Both the position numbers and the translations under genes were made by a program. Positions 36,263 to 45,003 of a stretch of 47,037 nt of DNA are shown piece by piece. Under the pieces are notes generated by a model, which had not been told where the DNA came from, made no database searches, and was given only the letters and a program-made list of their open reading frames with translations. The stretch is taken from the NCBI GenBank assembly GCA_948440265.1, contig CAOJOK010000013.1, positions 1-47,037 of the forward strand. Reading direction: 5' to 3'. This stretch comes from an uncultured Clostridia bacterium (lineage in GTDB: Bacteria > Bacillota > Clostridia > Christensenellales > Pumilibacteraceae). How positions within the stretch are numbered: the stretch's first letter is position 1; each line of letters opens with the position of its first letter.

Positions 36263-38212
36263 TTATTCCTTTTCGGCAAGGCGGAAATTGATTTTACTGC
36301 CTTCCACGCTGTCCACTATTATGCTCATAGGGTCGCCTATGCAATAGCTGTTCTGCTCTCCGTCCAGACGCATAAGGTCGCGGTTGTACACATATTCGCC
36401 GCCCGGCAGGTTGGCGGTGCGGACCAGACCTTCCACGCTGTTTTCCAGCTCTACGAACACGCCCCACTCGGTCACGCCCGAAATCACGCCGTCGTATCTT
36501 TCGCCTATCTTGCCGGACATATATTCGGCTTTCTTCAAGTCGTCCACGTCGCGTTCCGCGCTTTCGGCGAGTTTTTCCTTTTCGCTGCTGTGCTTGCCCA
36601 CTTCGGTGACGAAATTGGTATATTTCTTCGGGTTGCCGCCGTGCAGGATATCCTTTATTATGCGGTGTATGGCAAGGTCGGGATAGCGTCTTATCGGCGA
36701 CGTGAAGTGGCAGTAGTATTCCGCCGCCAAGCCGAAGTGACCGATATTCTCGGCGACATAGGACGCCTTCATCATACTGCGCAGAGTGACGCGGTTGACG
36801 ACGGCTTTCACGCTGTCGTCCACGCCCGACAAAAGCGCCGCAAAGTCTGCGGGCTTGGGTCTGTTCAAATCGCCGCGGAAAGTTATGCCGAGCGCAGACA
36901 GAAAGTTTATGAGCGTCTGCAGTTTTTCCGCCGACGGCGTTTCGTGTCCGCGGTATACGAACGGCACTTTTTTCCTGCAGAAAGTTTCTGCCACGGTTTC
37001 GTTCGCCGCAAGCATAAATTCTTCTATCATATTGTTCGACTTCAAAATCGGGTAGCGCAGTATGTCCGTGACTTTGCCGTTTTCGTCCATAACAATCTTG
37101 CTTTCCGAAAGGTCGAATTCTATCGTGCCGCGCTTCTTGCGCTTCAACAGCAGCAGCTGCGACAGCTTGTACATATCGTCCAACATATCCTTTACGTCGG
37201 CGAACTTTTCTCTCATACTCTTGTCGCCGTCCACGACTGCCGCCGCCTGCGCATAGGTCATTCTGTGTTTCGAACGTATGACGCCTTCGCATATCTCGCT
37301 TTTGACTATATTGCCGACGTTGTCTATATCCATAATCACGGACAGAGTAAGCCTGTCCACGCCTTCGTTTAAAGAGCAGATTCCGTTGGAAAGCTGTTCG
37401 GGCAGCATAGGCAGAACGCGGTCGCAAAGGTACACGCTGGTGGCGCGCTCGAACGCTTCTTCGTCGAGCCTGCTCCCCGTCCTCACATAGTGCGTGACGT
37501 CGGCGATATGCACGCTCAAACGGTATTTGCCGTCCGCCCTTTGCAGATGTACGGCGTCATCGAAGTCCTTGGAGTCGTCGCCGTCTATGGTTATGACGGC
37601 GTCGCCGCGAAAGTCCCTGCGCCCCTTTCTTTCTTCGTCCGACACCTGCTGCGGCTGTCTGCCCGCTTCCTTCATTACATCGACTGGGAACTGCGAGCGC
37701 AGTCCGTACGAGCGGATTATGCTTAAAACGTCCACGTCCTTATCGCTCGGATAGCCCAAAATTTCGTTGACCGCGCCTATCGGGTTTCTGCCTGCGGGAT
37801 AGTCCTTTATCTCGCACACCACCTTCTGACCGCTTTTCGCGCCCATAGAGCGTTCTATGGGTATATAGATATCCTTGCTTATCCGCGCGTTGTCGGGACG
37901 GACGAAGCCGAACTTCAAGCTGCTCTCGTAAGTGCCGACTATGGTTTTGAAGCCGCGCTCCAAAATGCTCACGACTTCGGCTTCGCCGCTCTCGCGCCTA
38001 TGAGAGGGAACGACCTTGACTTCCACTCTGTCGCCGTGCATAGCGCCGTTTAATCTCGACGCCGGAATGAACAAATCTTCGCCGCCGTCGTCGGGAACGA
38101 AAAAGCCGAAGCCCTTCGGATTGCCGTCCAAAGTTCCCGTCAGTATTTTTTCTCTGCCGCGGCGAACCGTTTCGCCGCCCCTGTGCATATCATATCCGCG
38201 TTTATACGACAT
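36263..38212 (-). CDS. rnr: Ribonuclease R
   Basis: This 649-residue 3'-to-5' exoribonuclease degrades structured RNA. Two cold-shock-type OB domains come first (TGTLDGNPKGFGFFVPDDGGE, then FKTIVGTYESSLKFGFVRPDN). The RNB catalytic domain follows, with metal-binding Asp residues in DGDDSKDFDDAV near residues 208-219. The C-terminal S1 domain (GERYDGVISGVTEWGVFVELE) ends the protein. It is shorter than many RNase R proteins because the N-terminal helix-turn-helix and the basic C-tail are missing. AAGGAG lies before the ATG. It follows secG, separated by a terminator, so some independent expression is likely. In many Bacillota secG and rnr are neighbours, as here. Confidence 0.97.
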   Translation of the reverse strand: MSYKRGYDMHRGGETVRRGREKILTGTLDGNPKGFGFFVPDDGGEDLFIPASRLNGAMHGDRVEVKVVPSHRRESGEAEVVSILERGFKTIVGTYESSLKFGFVRPDNARISKDIYIPIERSMGAKSGQKVVCEIKDYPAGRNPIGAVNEILGYPSDKDVDVLSIIRSYGLRSQFPVDVMKEAGRQPQQVSDEERKGRRDFRGDAVITIDGDDSKDFDDAVHLQRADGKYRLSVHIADVTHYVRTGSRLDEEAFERATSVYLCDRVLPMLPEQLSNGICSLNEGVDRLTLSVIMDIDNVGNIVKSEICEGVIRSKHRMTYAQAAAVVDGDKSMREKFADVKDMLDDMYKLSQLLLLKRKKRGTIEFDLSESKIVMDENGKVTDILRYPILKSNNMIEEFMLAANETVAETFCRKKVPFVYRGHETPSAEKLQTLINFLSALGITFRGDLNRPKPADFAALLSGVDDSVKAVVNRVTLRSMMKASYVAENIGHFGLAAEYYCHFTSPIRRYPDLAIHRIIKDILHGGNPKKYTNFVTEVGKHSSEKEKLAESAERDVDDLKKAEYMSGKIGERYDGVISGVTEWGVFVELENSVEGLVRTANLPGGEYVYNRDLMRLDGEQNSYCIGDPMSIIVDSVEGSKINFRLAEKE

Positions 38213-38235
38213 ATTATTCTCCTTATACCAAAGCG

Positions 38236-38271
38236 CAAAAAAAGCGAGACGTCTTCACGGTCCCGCTTTTT
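38236..38271 (-). terminator. Terminator between secG and rnr
   Basis: On the minus strand AAAAGCGGGAC pairs with GTCTCGCTTTT (with a G-U) and runs into TTTTTTT. It would lower read-through from secG into rnr. Confidence 0.7.
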
Positions 38272-38287
38272 CACCGAATTTTAATTC

Positions 38288-38587
38288 TTACTTACCGACG
38301 TACAGTATGAGCGTCACGAAGAAAAGAACCGCCAGCACGAAAAGCGCACAAGCTATTATAACGGTCAGCTTCTTCAAAAAGCCTTCCATAGTCTTGGACT
38401 TATTCTTGCTGTAAAAGGTGTCGGACTGTCCCGTCAAACCTCCCGTGCCCTGCTGATTGCTCGGCTGAATCATAACCACGATTATAAGACCGACGCTTAA
38501 AAGAACTATGAGCGCCAAAAGCACTATCCTTACGGTCGGGAATATTTCGAACCATTCGGGAACGGCGAAAAGATTTGCGATACCCAT
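38288..38587 (-). CDS. secG: Preprotein translocase subunit SecG
   Basis: This 99-residue membrane protein is the SecG subunit of the SecYEG channel that exports proteins. Two hydrophobic helices (about 19-42, VRIVLLALIVLLSVGLIIVVM, and about 71-95) flank a polar loop. The family signature IQPSNQQGTGGLTGQ sits at the end of the first helix, as usual. The first 18 residues add a short extension with an extra hydrophobic patch. GAGGTGAG lies 5 bases before the ATG. A promoter (38623-38651) separates it from spoVT. Confidence 0.95.
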   Translation of the reverse strand: MGIANLFAVPEWFEIFPTVRIVLLALIVLLSVGLIIVVMIQPSNQQGTGGLTGQSDTFYSKNKSKTMEGFLKKLTVIIACALFVLAVLFFVTLILYVGK

Positions 38588-38622
38588 TAAAGCTCACCTC
38601 TTTTTAAAGACTTAACGGGACA

Positions 38623-38651
38623 ATTTTACCACATTTACGGATATAATGCAA
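38623..38651 (-). promoter_or_regulatory. Predicted sigma-A promoter of secG
   Basis: On the minus strand TTGCAT (38646-38651) is followed by 17 bases and TAAAAT (38623-38628), about 35 bases before the secG start. Confidence 0.6.
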
Positions 38652-38659
38652 GCGTTTTG

Positions 38660-39193
38660 TCAAACTTTCGGCAAAGATTCGGAAATTATTGACGCCACTG
38701 TTTTCAAAATCAGCGTTTCTTCTTCGGTTACGGGCTCGTGCGAGAGCAGATAGAGTCCGCCGCGCACTTCGTCGCCGTACGTTATCGGGCAAGCCGCGAA
38801 ATAGTCGAAGCCGCTGTTTTCCAGCACTACGTCGGCATTGTCGTTCGCCGTCGTCGTGGACAGCGTTTTGCCCGCTTTGAGCGCGGCGACTATGCCGCCC
38901 GGCACCTGTCTTCTGACAAGCGGAGCTTTGCCCGTGCCGCAACCCGACAGTATGTTCGACAGGTCGGAAACCAGCACGGTTTTGCCGAGCGAGTCGGAAA
39001 GCGCCTTGACGGACGCCTGCGACGTGAATTCCAGCTGGGAGGAAAGGTTTACCTTTCTGACGACGATATCGCCGTTGTCCAGCGCGTACATCTCCATAGG
39101 GTCGCCCGGATTTATGTCGTACATTCTTCTATATTCTCTGGGCAACACCACTCTGCCCAGCTCGTCCAAACGTCTTATAATACCTTTTACCAT
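38660..39193 (-). CDS. spoVT: SpoVT-type AbrB-domain transcription regulator
   Basis: This 177-residue protein joins an N-terminal swapped-hairpin AbrB DNA-binding domain (GIIRRLDELGRVVLPREYRR) to a C-terminal GAF-like domain (SDLSNILSGCGTG to the end). This is the layout of SpoVT, which adjusts forespore gene expression late in sporulation under sigma-G. The length matches SpoVT. SpoVT proteins usually begin MKATGIVRRIDDLGRVV; this one begins MVKGIIRRLDELGRVVL. AAGGAG precedes the ATG. The upstream promoter looks like sigma-A rather than sigma-G, so it may not be restricted to the forespore. A non-sporulating AbrB relative is possible. Confidence 0.9.
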   Translation of the reverse strand: MVKGIIRRLDELGRVVLPREYRRMYDINPGDPMEMYALDNGDIVVRKVNLSSQLEFTSQASVKALSDSLGKTVLVSDLSNILSGCGTGKAPLVRRQVPGGIVAALKAGKTLSTTTANDNADVVLENSGFDYFAACPITYGDEVRGGLYLLSHEPVTEEETLILKTVASIISESLPKV

Positions 39194-39246
39194 ATCTGTT
39201 TTCTCCTTATTTCGTATTTTGCGCCCGAAAGCATTATCTTATACAA

Positions 39247-39275
39247 ATTATACAGCAATCGTAAATTTTTTTCAA
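39247..39275 (-). promoter_or_regulatory. Predicted sigma-A promoter of spoVT
   Basis: On the minus strand TTGAAA (39270-39275) is followed by 17 bases and a perfect TATAAT (39247-39252). Confidence 0.7.
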
Positions 39276-39332
39276 GCAATATGGTTTTAAATCGTCAAAT
39301 GCAAAGTGAAATCTTTTCCGACCGCTTTTTAA

Positions 39333-39362
39333 TTGACTTTACTTGCCCCGAAATGTTATAAT
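39333..39362 (+). promoter_or_regulatory. Predicted sigma-A promoter of the DUF1934 gene
   Basis: TTGACT (39333-39338), 18 bases, then a perfect TATAAT (39357-39362). The -10 ends only 10 bases before the ATG. Confidence 0.7.
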
Positions 39363-39372
39363 ACAATATATT

Positions 39373-39750
39373 ATGCGCGACGTTACCGTAGACATAATCA
39401 CTACTTCGGGCAAAGATTCCGCTTCCGTATTCTGCGACGGTCAGCTTAAAGAGAGCGACGGCAGATATTCCGTCAAGGCGCAGGACGGCGACGTCTTATT
39501 CTTTTTCGAATACGACGAAAGCGAGCAGTGTCTGAAAGCGCACAGGCGCGGCGGTATGGATTATGACACGCGGTTTAAGAGCGGCGAGACTTTTGCCGCC
39601 ACGCTGACTTCGGCTTTCGGGCAGGTCAAGACGGAGTGCAGAACGCTTTGCACGGCACTGGAAAAGCTCGCGGACGGATACGTCTTCAAGGCAAGTTACG
39701 AGCTGTGCAAGGAGCCGTATTCGCTGCAAGTAAGGGCGCGCTTTAAATGA
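39373..39750 (+). CDS. DUF1934 (YwiB-like) protein
   Basis: This 125-residue protein fits the DUF1934 family, small beta-barrel proteins of the lipocalin-like type. The visible core runs from MRDVTVDIITTSGKD through DGDVLFFFEYDES to YSLQVRARFK. The function is unknown, and there is no signal peptide. An in-frame ATG at 39343 lies inside the promoter, so the start is set at 39373. No Shine-Dalgarno precedes it, and the predicted transcript begins about 4 bases before the ATG, so the mRNA is probably leaderless. Its stop overlaps an ATG in ATGA at 39747, but the next gene is better started at 39792. It heads a likely operon with the hydrolase and the M3 peptidase. Confidence 0.85.
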   Translation: MRDVTVDIITTSGKDSASVFCDGQLKESDGRYSVKAQDGDVLFFFEYDESEQCLKAHRRGGMDYDTRFKSGETFAATLTSAFGQVKTECRTLCTALEKLADGYVFKASYELCKEPYSLQVRARFK

Positions 39751-39791
39751 CGTTTTCGTTTTACGGAAGGTCAAGGAGGTTTAAAGACTTT

Positions 39792-40448
39792 ATGAAAATT
39801 CAATGGCTGGGACATTCTGCTTTCCGCATTACGGAGAGCACCGGTTCTACGGTCATAACCGACCCGTTTAAACCCGCCGCAGTGGGATATGCTATGCCGT
39901 ATGCCGCCGCGGACGCGGTTACGCTTTCCCACGGTCACGACGACCACAATTTCGTCGACGGCGTAAAGGGCAGTCCCGTCGTCATAGACACGCCCGGCAA
40001 CAACGACTTCAAGGGTATTTCCGTGAACGGCATTTCCTGCTACCACGACGACGAGGAAGGCGCAAAGCGCGGCGGAAATATTATTTACAAGTTTTCTTTC
40101 GACGGCGTTACCGTCTGTCATCTCGGCGACATAGGCGAAGAATGTTCGCCCGAGCTTGTCGAACAGCTCGTCCCCGTCAACATACTTCTGCTCCCCGTCG
40201 GCGGCACATATACGATAGACGCCGAGCAGGCAAAGGAATATGTGGAACGCATTATGCCCGACGTCGTCATTCCGATGCACTATAAGACCAAGCACTGCGA
40301 ATTGGACATCGACCGCATAGACGCCTTTCTGCGGCTGTTCGACGACGAGAATATCGTCGAGCTCGACACGGATACAATGGAATTCGACCGCGCGGACTTC
40401 GACGGAGAAAGCACGAAAATCATAGTTCCGAAACGATATAAGGGCTGA
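39792..40448 (+). CDS. Metallo-beta-lactamase-fold metal-dependent hydrolase (UPF0173 type)
   Basis: This 218-residue protein belongs to the small metallo-beta-lactamase-fold hydrolases of the UPF0173/YtkL type. The metal-binding motif is HGHDDHN near residue 42. HLGDIGE and the late VIPMHYKT supply further ligands. The opening KIQWLGHSAFRITES is typical of the family. The fold binds two metal ions, but the natural substrate is unknown. The start at 39792 follows GGAGG by 12 bases, 42 bases after the DUF1934 stop. A GGAGG inside the short gap suggests the two genes are co-transcribed. Confidence 0.94.
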   Translation: MKIQWLGHSAFRITESTGSTVITDPFKPAAVGYAMPYAAADAVTLSHGHDDHNFVDGVKGSPVVIDTPGNNDFKGISVNGISCYHDDEEGAKRGGNIIYKFSFDGVTVCHLGDIGEECSPELVEQLVPVNILLLPVGGTYTIDAEQAKEYVERIMPDVVIPMHYKTKHCELDIDRIDAFLRLFDDENIVELDTDTMEFDRADFDGESTKIIVPKRYKG

Positions 40449-40513
40449 AAACAAGTCAAACACGCGGCGGCACTTTTACCGCTGCTTTAATTTAAATGCA
40501 AGGAGTTATTTAT

Positions 40514-42208
40514 ATGGTCAAATGCAAAGATTTGAAATACGAGCGGTATACCGCCGAGCAGCTTAAAGCCGCCGTCGAACCGCAGATTGCGGCGATAGAA
40601 AACGCCGCTTCCAAAGAAGAAGTGCTTGCCGCGCGCGAGAAAATCAACGAAGCCGTACGGCACTTTTCCACTATGGCCGCGCTTGCCAACGCGCGCTATA
40701 CCTTAAACACGCTCGACGAATTCTACGTCAAGGAAGTGGAGTATTACGACGAGAACACGCCGTATGCGCAGGAGCTTATGTCGCGCTACGGCAAGGCGCT
40801 TATCGAAGGCAAGTTCAAGTCGGTGGCGGAGGAAATCTCCCCCGCTCTCGTCAAGTCGCTGGAAAATCAGCTGAAATCGACGTCGCCGAAAATCATTCCC
40901 GACCGTCAGAAGGAAGCCGCCATCGTTATGGAATACAGCAAGCTGATGAGCACTATGGAATTCGACTACAACGGCAAAAAGCTGCCGCTGTCCGTCGTGC
41001 GCGGCGATTTGAACAATTCCGACAGAGCGGTGAGAAAAACCGCGGCGCAGGCTATCGGCAGAGGCTTGCAGGCGCACAGAGAGGAGCTGGACGACATTTA
41101 CGACCGTCTTGTCAAGGTGCGCGACGCTATGGCGAAAAAGCTCGGAATGAAAAACTATATCGAGCTCGGATATCTCAATATGGACAGAAAGGACTATGAC
41201 CGTGGCGACGTGGAGAAGTTCCGCGAAAACGTCAAAAAGTATCTCGTCCCCGTCATATCCGAAATCAAGGCGCAGCTTAAAGACGAGCTCAATCTCGGCA
41301 CGTTCTATTTCTACGACAACGGCGTTACGCTTAAAACCGAGCCGAAGCCTATGCTCTCTCACGACGAGATGTTCCGGGCGGCGCAGGATATGTACGACGA
41401 TATGGACAGTGAAATCGGCGACTTTATGCGCTTTATGATTGACAGCGGCGCATTCGACGTGGAAGCCAGAAGCGGCAAATGGGGCGGCGGTTACTGCACG
41501 GAGTTTGCCGACTATGAACAGCCGTTCATTCTCGCGAACTGGAACGGCTCCTGCGACGACGTGGACGTTTTGACGCACGAGTTCGGTCACGCGTTTGCCG
41601 GCATAAACGCTATGAAGCACGGAATAAGCGAACTCAACGTCGGCGGTATGGAGACGGCGGAATGTCACTCTATGACTATGGAGCTTTTGAGTCACCCGTA
41701 TATGGATAAATTCTTCGGCAAGGACAGCGACAAATACCGCTATCGGCACCTGTTCAAAAATCTCGACTTCATTCCCTACGGAGTCATTGTGGACGAGTTC
41801 CAGCACATTGTTTACGAAAAGCCCGAGCTGACGCCGAAAGAGCGCAACGAGGTCTTTAAGAAGCTGACCGAAAAATATATGCCTTATATGACGTACGACA
41901 CCATTCCCTATCTCGAGGAAGGCACGCGCTGGCAGTACCAGATGCATATTTACGAATCGCCGTTCTATTATATAGATTACTGTCTGGCGCAGACGGTGGC
42001 ATTGGAGTTCTTCGCGCTCGCGCTCGAAAAGGGTCAGAGCGCCGCTTTGAAAGCCTACGTCGATTTTGTCAAGAAGGGCGGCGGCAAGATGTTCAAGACG
42101 CTCGTCAAAGAAGCGGGGCTGGCTTCTCCGTTCGAGGACGGCGCGCTTAAAAGAGTGGCGGACGTCGTGCTCAAAGAGCTTCGGCGGTTGAAATCCGAAA
42201 TAAAATAA
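40514..42208 (+). CDS. pepF: M3-family oligoendopeptidase (PepF-like)
   Basis: This 564-residue zinc peptidase of family M3 cleaves short peptides in the cytoplasm. The zinc motif HEFGH spans residues 355-359 (TLTHEFGHAF-like context VDVLTHEFGHAFAG), and the third ligand Glu lies in GMETAECHSM downstream. The long helical N-terminal half is typical of oligoendopeptidase F. The length is that of PepF. There is no signal peptide. An ATG at 40496 exists, but AGGAG (40501-40505) lies between it and the ATG at 40514, which is chosen with 8-base spacing. It ends at a strong terminator. Whether it is on the DUF1934 transcript is likely but unproven, as no separate promoter is clear. Confidence 0.96.
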   Translation: MVKCKDLKYERYTAEQLKAAVEPQIAAIENAASKEEVLAAREKINEAVRHFSTMAALANARYTLNTLDEFYVKEVEYYDENTPYAQELMSRYGKALIEGKFKSVAEEISPALVKSLENQLKSTSPKIIPDRQKEAAIVMEYSKLMSTMEFDYNGKKLPLSVVRGDLNNSDRAVRKTAAQAIGRGLQAHREELDDIYDRLVKVRDAMAKKLGMKNYIELGYLNMDRKDYDRGDVEKFRENVKKYLVPVISEIKAQLKDELNLGTFYFYDNGVTLKTEPKPMLSHDEMFRAAQDMYDDMDSEIGDFMRFMIDSGAFDVEARSGKWGGGYCTEFADYEQPFILANWNGSCDDVDVLTHEFGHAFAGINAMKHGISELNVGGMETAECHSMTMELLSHPYMDKFFGKDSDKYRYRHLFKNLDFIPYGVIVDEFQHIVYEKPELTPKERNEVFKKLTEKYMPYMTYDTIPYLEEGTRWQYQMHIYESPFYYIDYCLAQTVALEFFALALEKGQSAALKAYVDFVKKGGGKMFKTLVKEAGLASPFEDGALKRVADVVLKELRRLKSEIK

Positions 42209-42233
42209 CGATTGCGCGTTTGCGAATATGTTC

Positions 42234-42274
42234 AGCCGTCGGCTTTGACCACCGTTCAAGCCGACGGCTTTTTA
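42234..42274 (+). terminator. Terminator of the M3 peptidase gene
   Basis: AGCCGTCGGCTT (42234-42245) pairs perfectly with AAGCCGACGGCT (42258-42269) and runs into TTTTT. Confidence 0.9.
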
Positions 42275-42275
42275 T

Positions 42276-42287
42276 ATATGCGCATAT
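42276..42287. promoter_or_regulatory. Palindrome matching the arsR operator core
   Basis: A perfect 12-base palindrome ATATGCGCATAT lies between the terminator and the galE promoter, about 60 bases before its -35. It equals the core of the probable ArsR operator at 1426-1439. Control of galE by that repressor is only a suggestion. Confidence 0.4.
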
Positions 42288-42347
42288 GAGAATATATTAA
42301 GGCGCGGTTTCTGTCCGTTTTGAGTCGTAAACTGTCCGATAAATCGC

Positions 42348-42377
42348 TTTACTTTCGCGCTTTTCGCGTGTTATAAT
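42348..42377 (+). promoter_or_regulatory. Predicted sigma-A promoter of galE
   Basis: TTTACT (42348-42353), 18 bases, then a perfect TATAAT (42372-42377). The leader is about 35 bases. Confidence 0.65.
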
Positions 42378-42420
42378 TATCGTGAAAGGACCGCAGGCGC
42401 GGTTTCAAGGAGGATTATTT

Positions 42421-43434
42421 ATGCAGAAAATACTCGTTACGGGCGGCGCGGGCTATATCGGCTCTCACACCGCGGTAGAGCTTTTACAGAGCGGATACGA
42501 AGTCGTCGTGCTTGACAACCTTTGCAATTCGAGCAGGGAAAGTTTAAAGCGCGTGGAAAAAATCACGGGCGGAAAAATCAAGTTTTACGAGGCGGATATG
42601 CGCTCTCACGCCGACGTCGCAAAGATTTTCGCCGAAAACAAAATCGACGCCGTGATACATTTCGCAGGCTTGAAAGCCGTCGGCGAAAGCGTGAAGATTC
42701 CGCTTGTCTACTATGACAACAACATCGGCGGCACGCTTACGCTTTTGGAAGAAATGGCGAAAGCCGGCTGTAAAAAAATCGTGTTCTCGTCTTCCGCAAC
42801 GGTTTACGGCGACCCCGAAAGACTGCCTATCGACGAGGAATGTTCGCTTTCCGTGACCAATCCTTACGGCGCGACGAAGCTGATGCTGGAAAACATTCTG
42901 CGCGATTTATATGTTTCCGACAACGAGTGGAACGTCATACTTTTGCGCTATTTCAATCCCGTCGGCGCGCACGAATCGGGACTTATCGGAGAGGACCCGA
43001 AAGGCATACCGAACAATCTCACGCCGTTTATAGCGCAGGTCGCAAGCGGCAGGCTGAAAGAAATCAACGTATTCGGCAACGACTACCCCACCCCCGACGG
43101 CACGGGCGTGCGCGACTATATTCACGTCGTCGATTTGGCGAAGGGTCACACCGCCGCCCTTGAAAAAGTCACTCAAAGCGGAGTGCACGTCTACAATCTC
43201 GGCACGGGCAACGGATATTCCGTTTTGGAAGTCATACGCGCCTTTGAAAAAGCCTGCGGCAAGAAGCTGCCGTATAAAATCTGTCCGCGCCGCAGCGGCG
43301 ACATTGCCGCCTGCTATGCCAAAGCCGAGAAAGCCGAACGCGAGCTTTCCTGGAAGGCGAAGCTGAACATCGACGATATGTGCGCGTCGCTGTGGAAGTG
43401 GCAGCAGATGAACCCGAACGGTTACGAAAAGTAA
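42421..43434 (+). CDS. galE: UDP-glucose 4-epimerase
   Basis: This 337-residue short-chain dehydrogenase-type epimerase interconverts UDP-galactose and UDP-glucose with bound NAD. The nucleotide-binding loop [14 protein letters not shown] starts at about residue 8, the catalytic Ser lies in FSSSATVYG, and the YxxxK motif is in NPYGATK. The substrate region [17 protein letters not shown] is complete. The length is normal. An upstream ATG at 42382 is passed over because AAGGAGG precedes the ATG at 42421 by 8 bases. It has its own promoter and terminator. It joins galactose use to the hexose pool that feeds glycogen, but no galK or galT is nearby. Confidence 0.98.
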   Translation: MQKILVTGGAGYIGSHTAVELLQSGYEVVVLDNLCNSSRESLKRVEKITGGKIKFYEADMRSHADVAKIFAENKIDAVIHFAGLKAVGESVKIPLVYYDNNIGGTLTLLEEMAKAGCKKIVFSSSATVYGDPERLPIDEECSLSVTNPYGATKLMLENILRDLYVSDNEWNVILLRYFNPVGAHESGLIGEDPKGIPNNLTPFIAQVASGRLKEINVFGNDYPTPDGTGVRDYIHVVDLAKGHTAALEKVTQSGVHVYNLGTGNGYSVLEVIRAFEKACGKKLPYKICPRRSGDIAACYAKAEKAERELSWKAKLNIDDMCASLWKWQQMNPNGYEK

Positions 43435-43448
43435 AAAGACGCAAAGAC

Positions 43449-43490
43449 AAAAAGGCGGTCGGATATTTCAAATTCGACTGTCTTTTTTAT
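43449..43490 (+). terminator. Terminator of galE
   Basis: AAAAAGGCGGTCG (43449-43461) pairs with CGACTGTCTTTTT (43475-43487) with two wobbles and runs into a T-rich stretch. Confidence 0.75.
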
Positions 43491-43499
43491 TTTAAACGG

Positions 43500-43528
43500 T
43501 TTACATATTCCGGCGGCGGTGATATAAT
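43500..43528 (+). promoter_or_regulatory. Predicted sigma-A promoter of the metzincin-like gene
   Basis: TTTACA (43500-43505), 17 bases, then a perfect TATAAT (43523-43528). Confidence 0.7.
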
Positions 43529-43567
43529 GAAAGTGATATTCCACCCTATTCAAAGAGGCGTAATTTT

Positions 43568-44920
43568 ATGAAAATCGGAAAAAACCGCGGCATATTAAGA
43601 ACTTTGCTCGTTCTGCTTATATCGCTTGCCTGCTCTTTCGGGGCGGTTGCCTGTGCGAAAAAGCCGGTGCAGACCGTTCCGCCGCCGAGCGGCGAAACTA
43701 CTGTTCCCGACGGCACGCAGACGGGCGGCGAACTGGAAGAAAAGCCGGACGGAACGCCGAGTGAAAAGCCCGAAGAAAAACCGCTTTGGACGACGACCTA
43801 TACCCTGCCCGACGCGGACAAAGCGTATGAGCGGCTGAAAGAGATTTACGGCGCGGAAGAAAAAATCTTTCTCTTGCAGAAAGGCAGAATCGCGCGTATG
43901 CCCTGTCCGAAAGACGGCGCGGCGATGGTGCTCAACTTTACATACGAAGTGGAGGACTATGCGAAAATCGTATTGGAGGACTGCGTGGCGGAGTTTAACG
44001 ACGTGTTCGAGGTCATAAACCCGAACTACCGTTTCGAAATCAACTATGCGCCGCAGGACAAGGACTTCGAAAGCAAGTATTCCATTCGAATGAGAGCGCT
44101 TGACAATCTCGGCAGTACGGAGACGTCTACCGTGTTCGGCACGGCGCACATATCCTATTACGACAATTTCACGACCTTGGGCGACTTCGGGATAAATCTC
44201 AAATCAGAAGTGCTGACAAACGGCAGTTATCTTATGACGACATTCAAGCACGAGCTTATGCATCTTCTGGGCGCAGGCGACGCATACAACAATCCGTCGG
44301 CGACGAAAGCCACGGTTATGCAGTCGTACACCGTGAGCGGATATCACCATTTCTCAAAGAGCGACGTTGCCTTTCTCGACGCGCTGTACCGCAATCCTGC
44401 CTGCGAAAAAAGCGACGACTTTATTTCGGACTATATAGACAACTACGAAAACACCGTGGCGCACACGAAATTCAATAACACGAAAGCCGTCTATGCCGCG
44501 CTGGTTTCTTCGGTCGACGGCGGCGTTTTGAAACAGCAAATCGAGAGCGTCGGATATGCCGACGTCGAAGAACTGCTCTTTCTTATCAAAGACGGTCTGA
44601 CGATTAGCCGCGACTTCGGAAAAGAGAGCGTTTCCTTTGTCGAGCTGGAATATGCCGAGCCGCCGCAGGAGACGTACTTCGGCGGTTTCGACACTGTTCG
44701 CGGAAAATACAGGCACGGCAGGCAGACTTCTCTCGGCAGTTCGTTTGAAATACACTACATCGATTACGGCGGCGGTATTTTATACGCCGCTCCGAACGGC
44801 AACAATTACACGATTTTCGTGCGCGTAAAAAATTATGTACTGCTCTTTAAACTGCAAGGCGGCTTCACCGATTTGCCGAATCTGAATTTAGCGCTGTGGC
44901 ACGCCTGCTCCGTAAAATAG
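43568..44920 (+). CDS. Lipoprotein with metzincin-like zinc-protease site
   Basis: This 450-residue exported lipoprotein has a lipobox ending at Cys29 (GAVAC). A Pro/Gly/Glu/Thr-rich linker (about 31-75) follows. The middle domain carries the zinc motif HELMHLLGAGD at residues 228-238, of the form HExxHxxGxxD, and ATVMQSYTVSG may be the Met-turn. Asp as third ligand recalls snapalysin rather than the commoner His. The C-terminal 150 residues show no known domain. It could be a surface protease, but its substrate is unknown and no family is certain. AAGAGG lies 9 bases before the ATG. The gene is monocistronic and ends at a two-way terminator. Confidence 0.85.
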   Translation: MKIGKNRGILRTLLVLLISLACSFGAVACAKKPVQTVPPPSGETTVPDGTQTGGELEEKPDGTPSEKPEEKPLWTTTYTLPDADKAYERLKEIYGAEEKIFLLQKGRIARMPCPKDGAAMVLNFTYEVEDYAKIVLEDCVAEFNDVFEVINPNYRFEINYAPQDKDFESKYSIRMRALDNLGSTETSTVFGTAHISYYDNFTTLGDFGINLKSEVLTNGSYLMTTFKHELMHLLGAGDAYNNPSATKATVMQSYTVSGYHHFSKSDVAFLDALYRNPACEKSDDFISDYIDNYENTVAHTKFNNTKAVYAALVSSVDGGVLKQQIESVGYADVEELLFLIKDGLTISRDFGKESVSFVELEYAEPPQETYFGGFDTVRGKYRHGRQTSLGSSFEIHYIDYGGGILYAAPNGNNYTIFVRVKNYVLLFKLQGGFTDLPNLNLALWHACSVK

Positions 44921-44952
44921 CTCCCTGCCCTTTAACGCAGAATTTTTGCAAG

Positions 44953-44990
44953 AAAAAACCGCGAATTTGTTTCGCGGTTTTGTTTTATTT
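44953..44990. terminator. Two-way terminator between metzincin-like and GGGtGRT genes
   Basis: AAAACCGCGAA (44955-44965) pairs perfectly with TTCGCGGTTTT (44971-44981) and is followed on plus by TGTTTTATTT. On minus a T-run also follows. It serves both convergent genes. Confidence 0.85.
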
Positions 44991-45003
44991 CACTTATCCG
45001 AAT

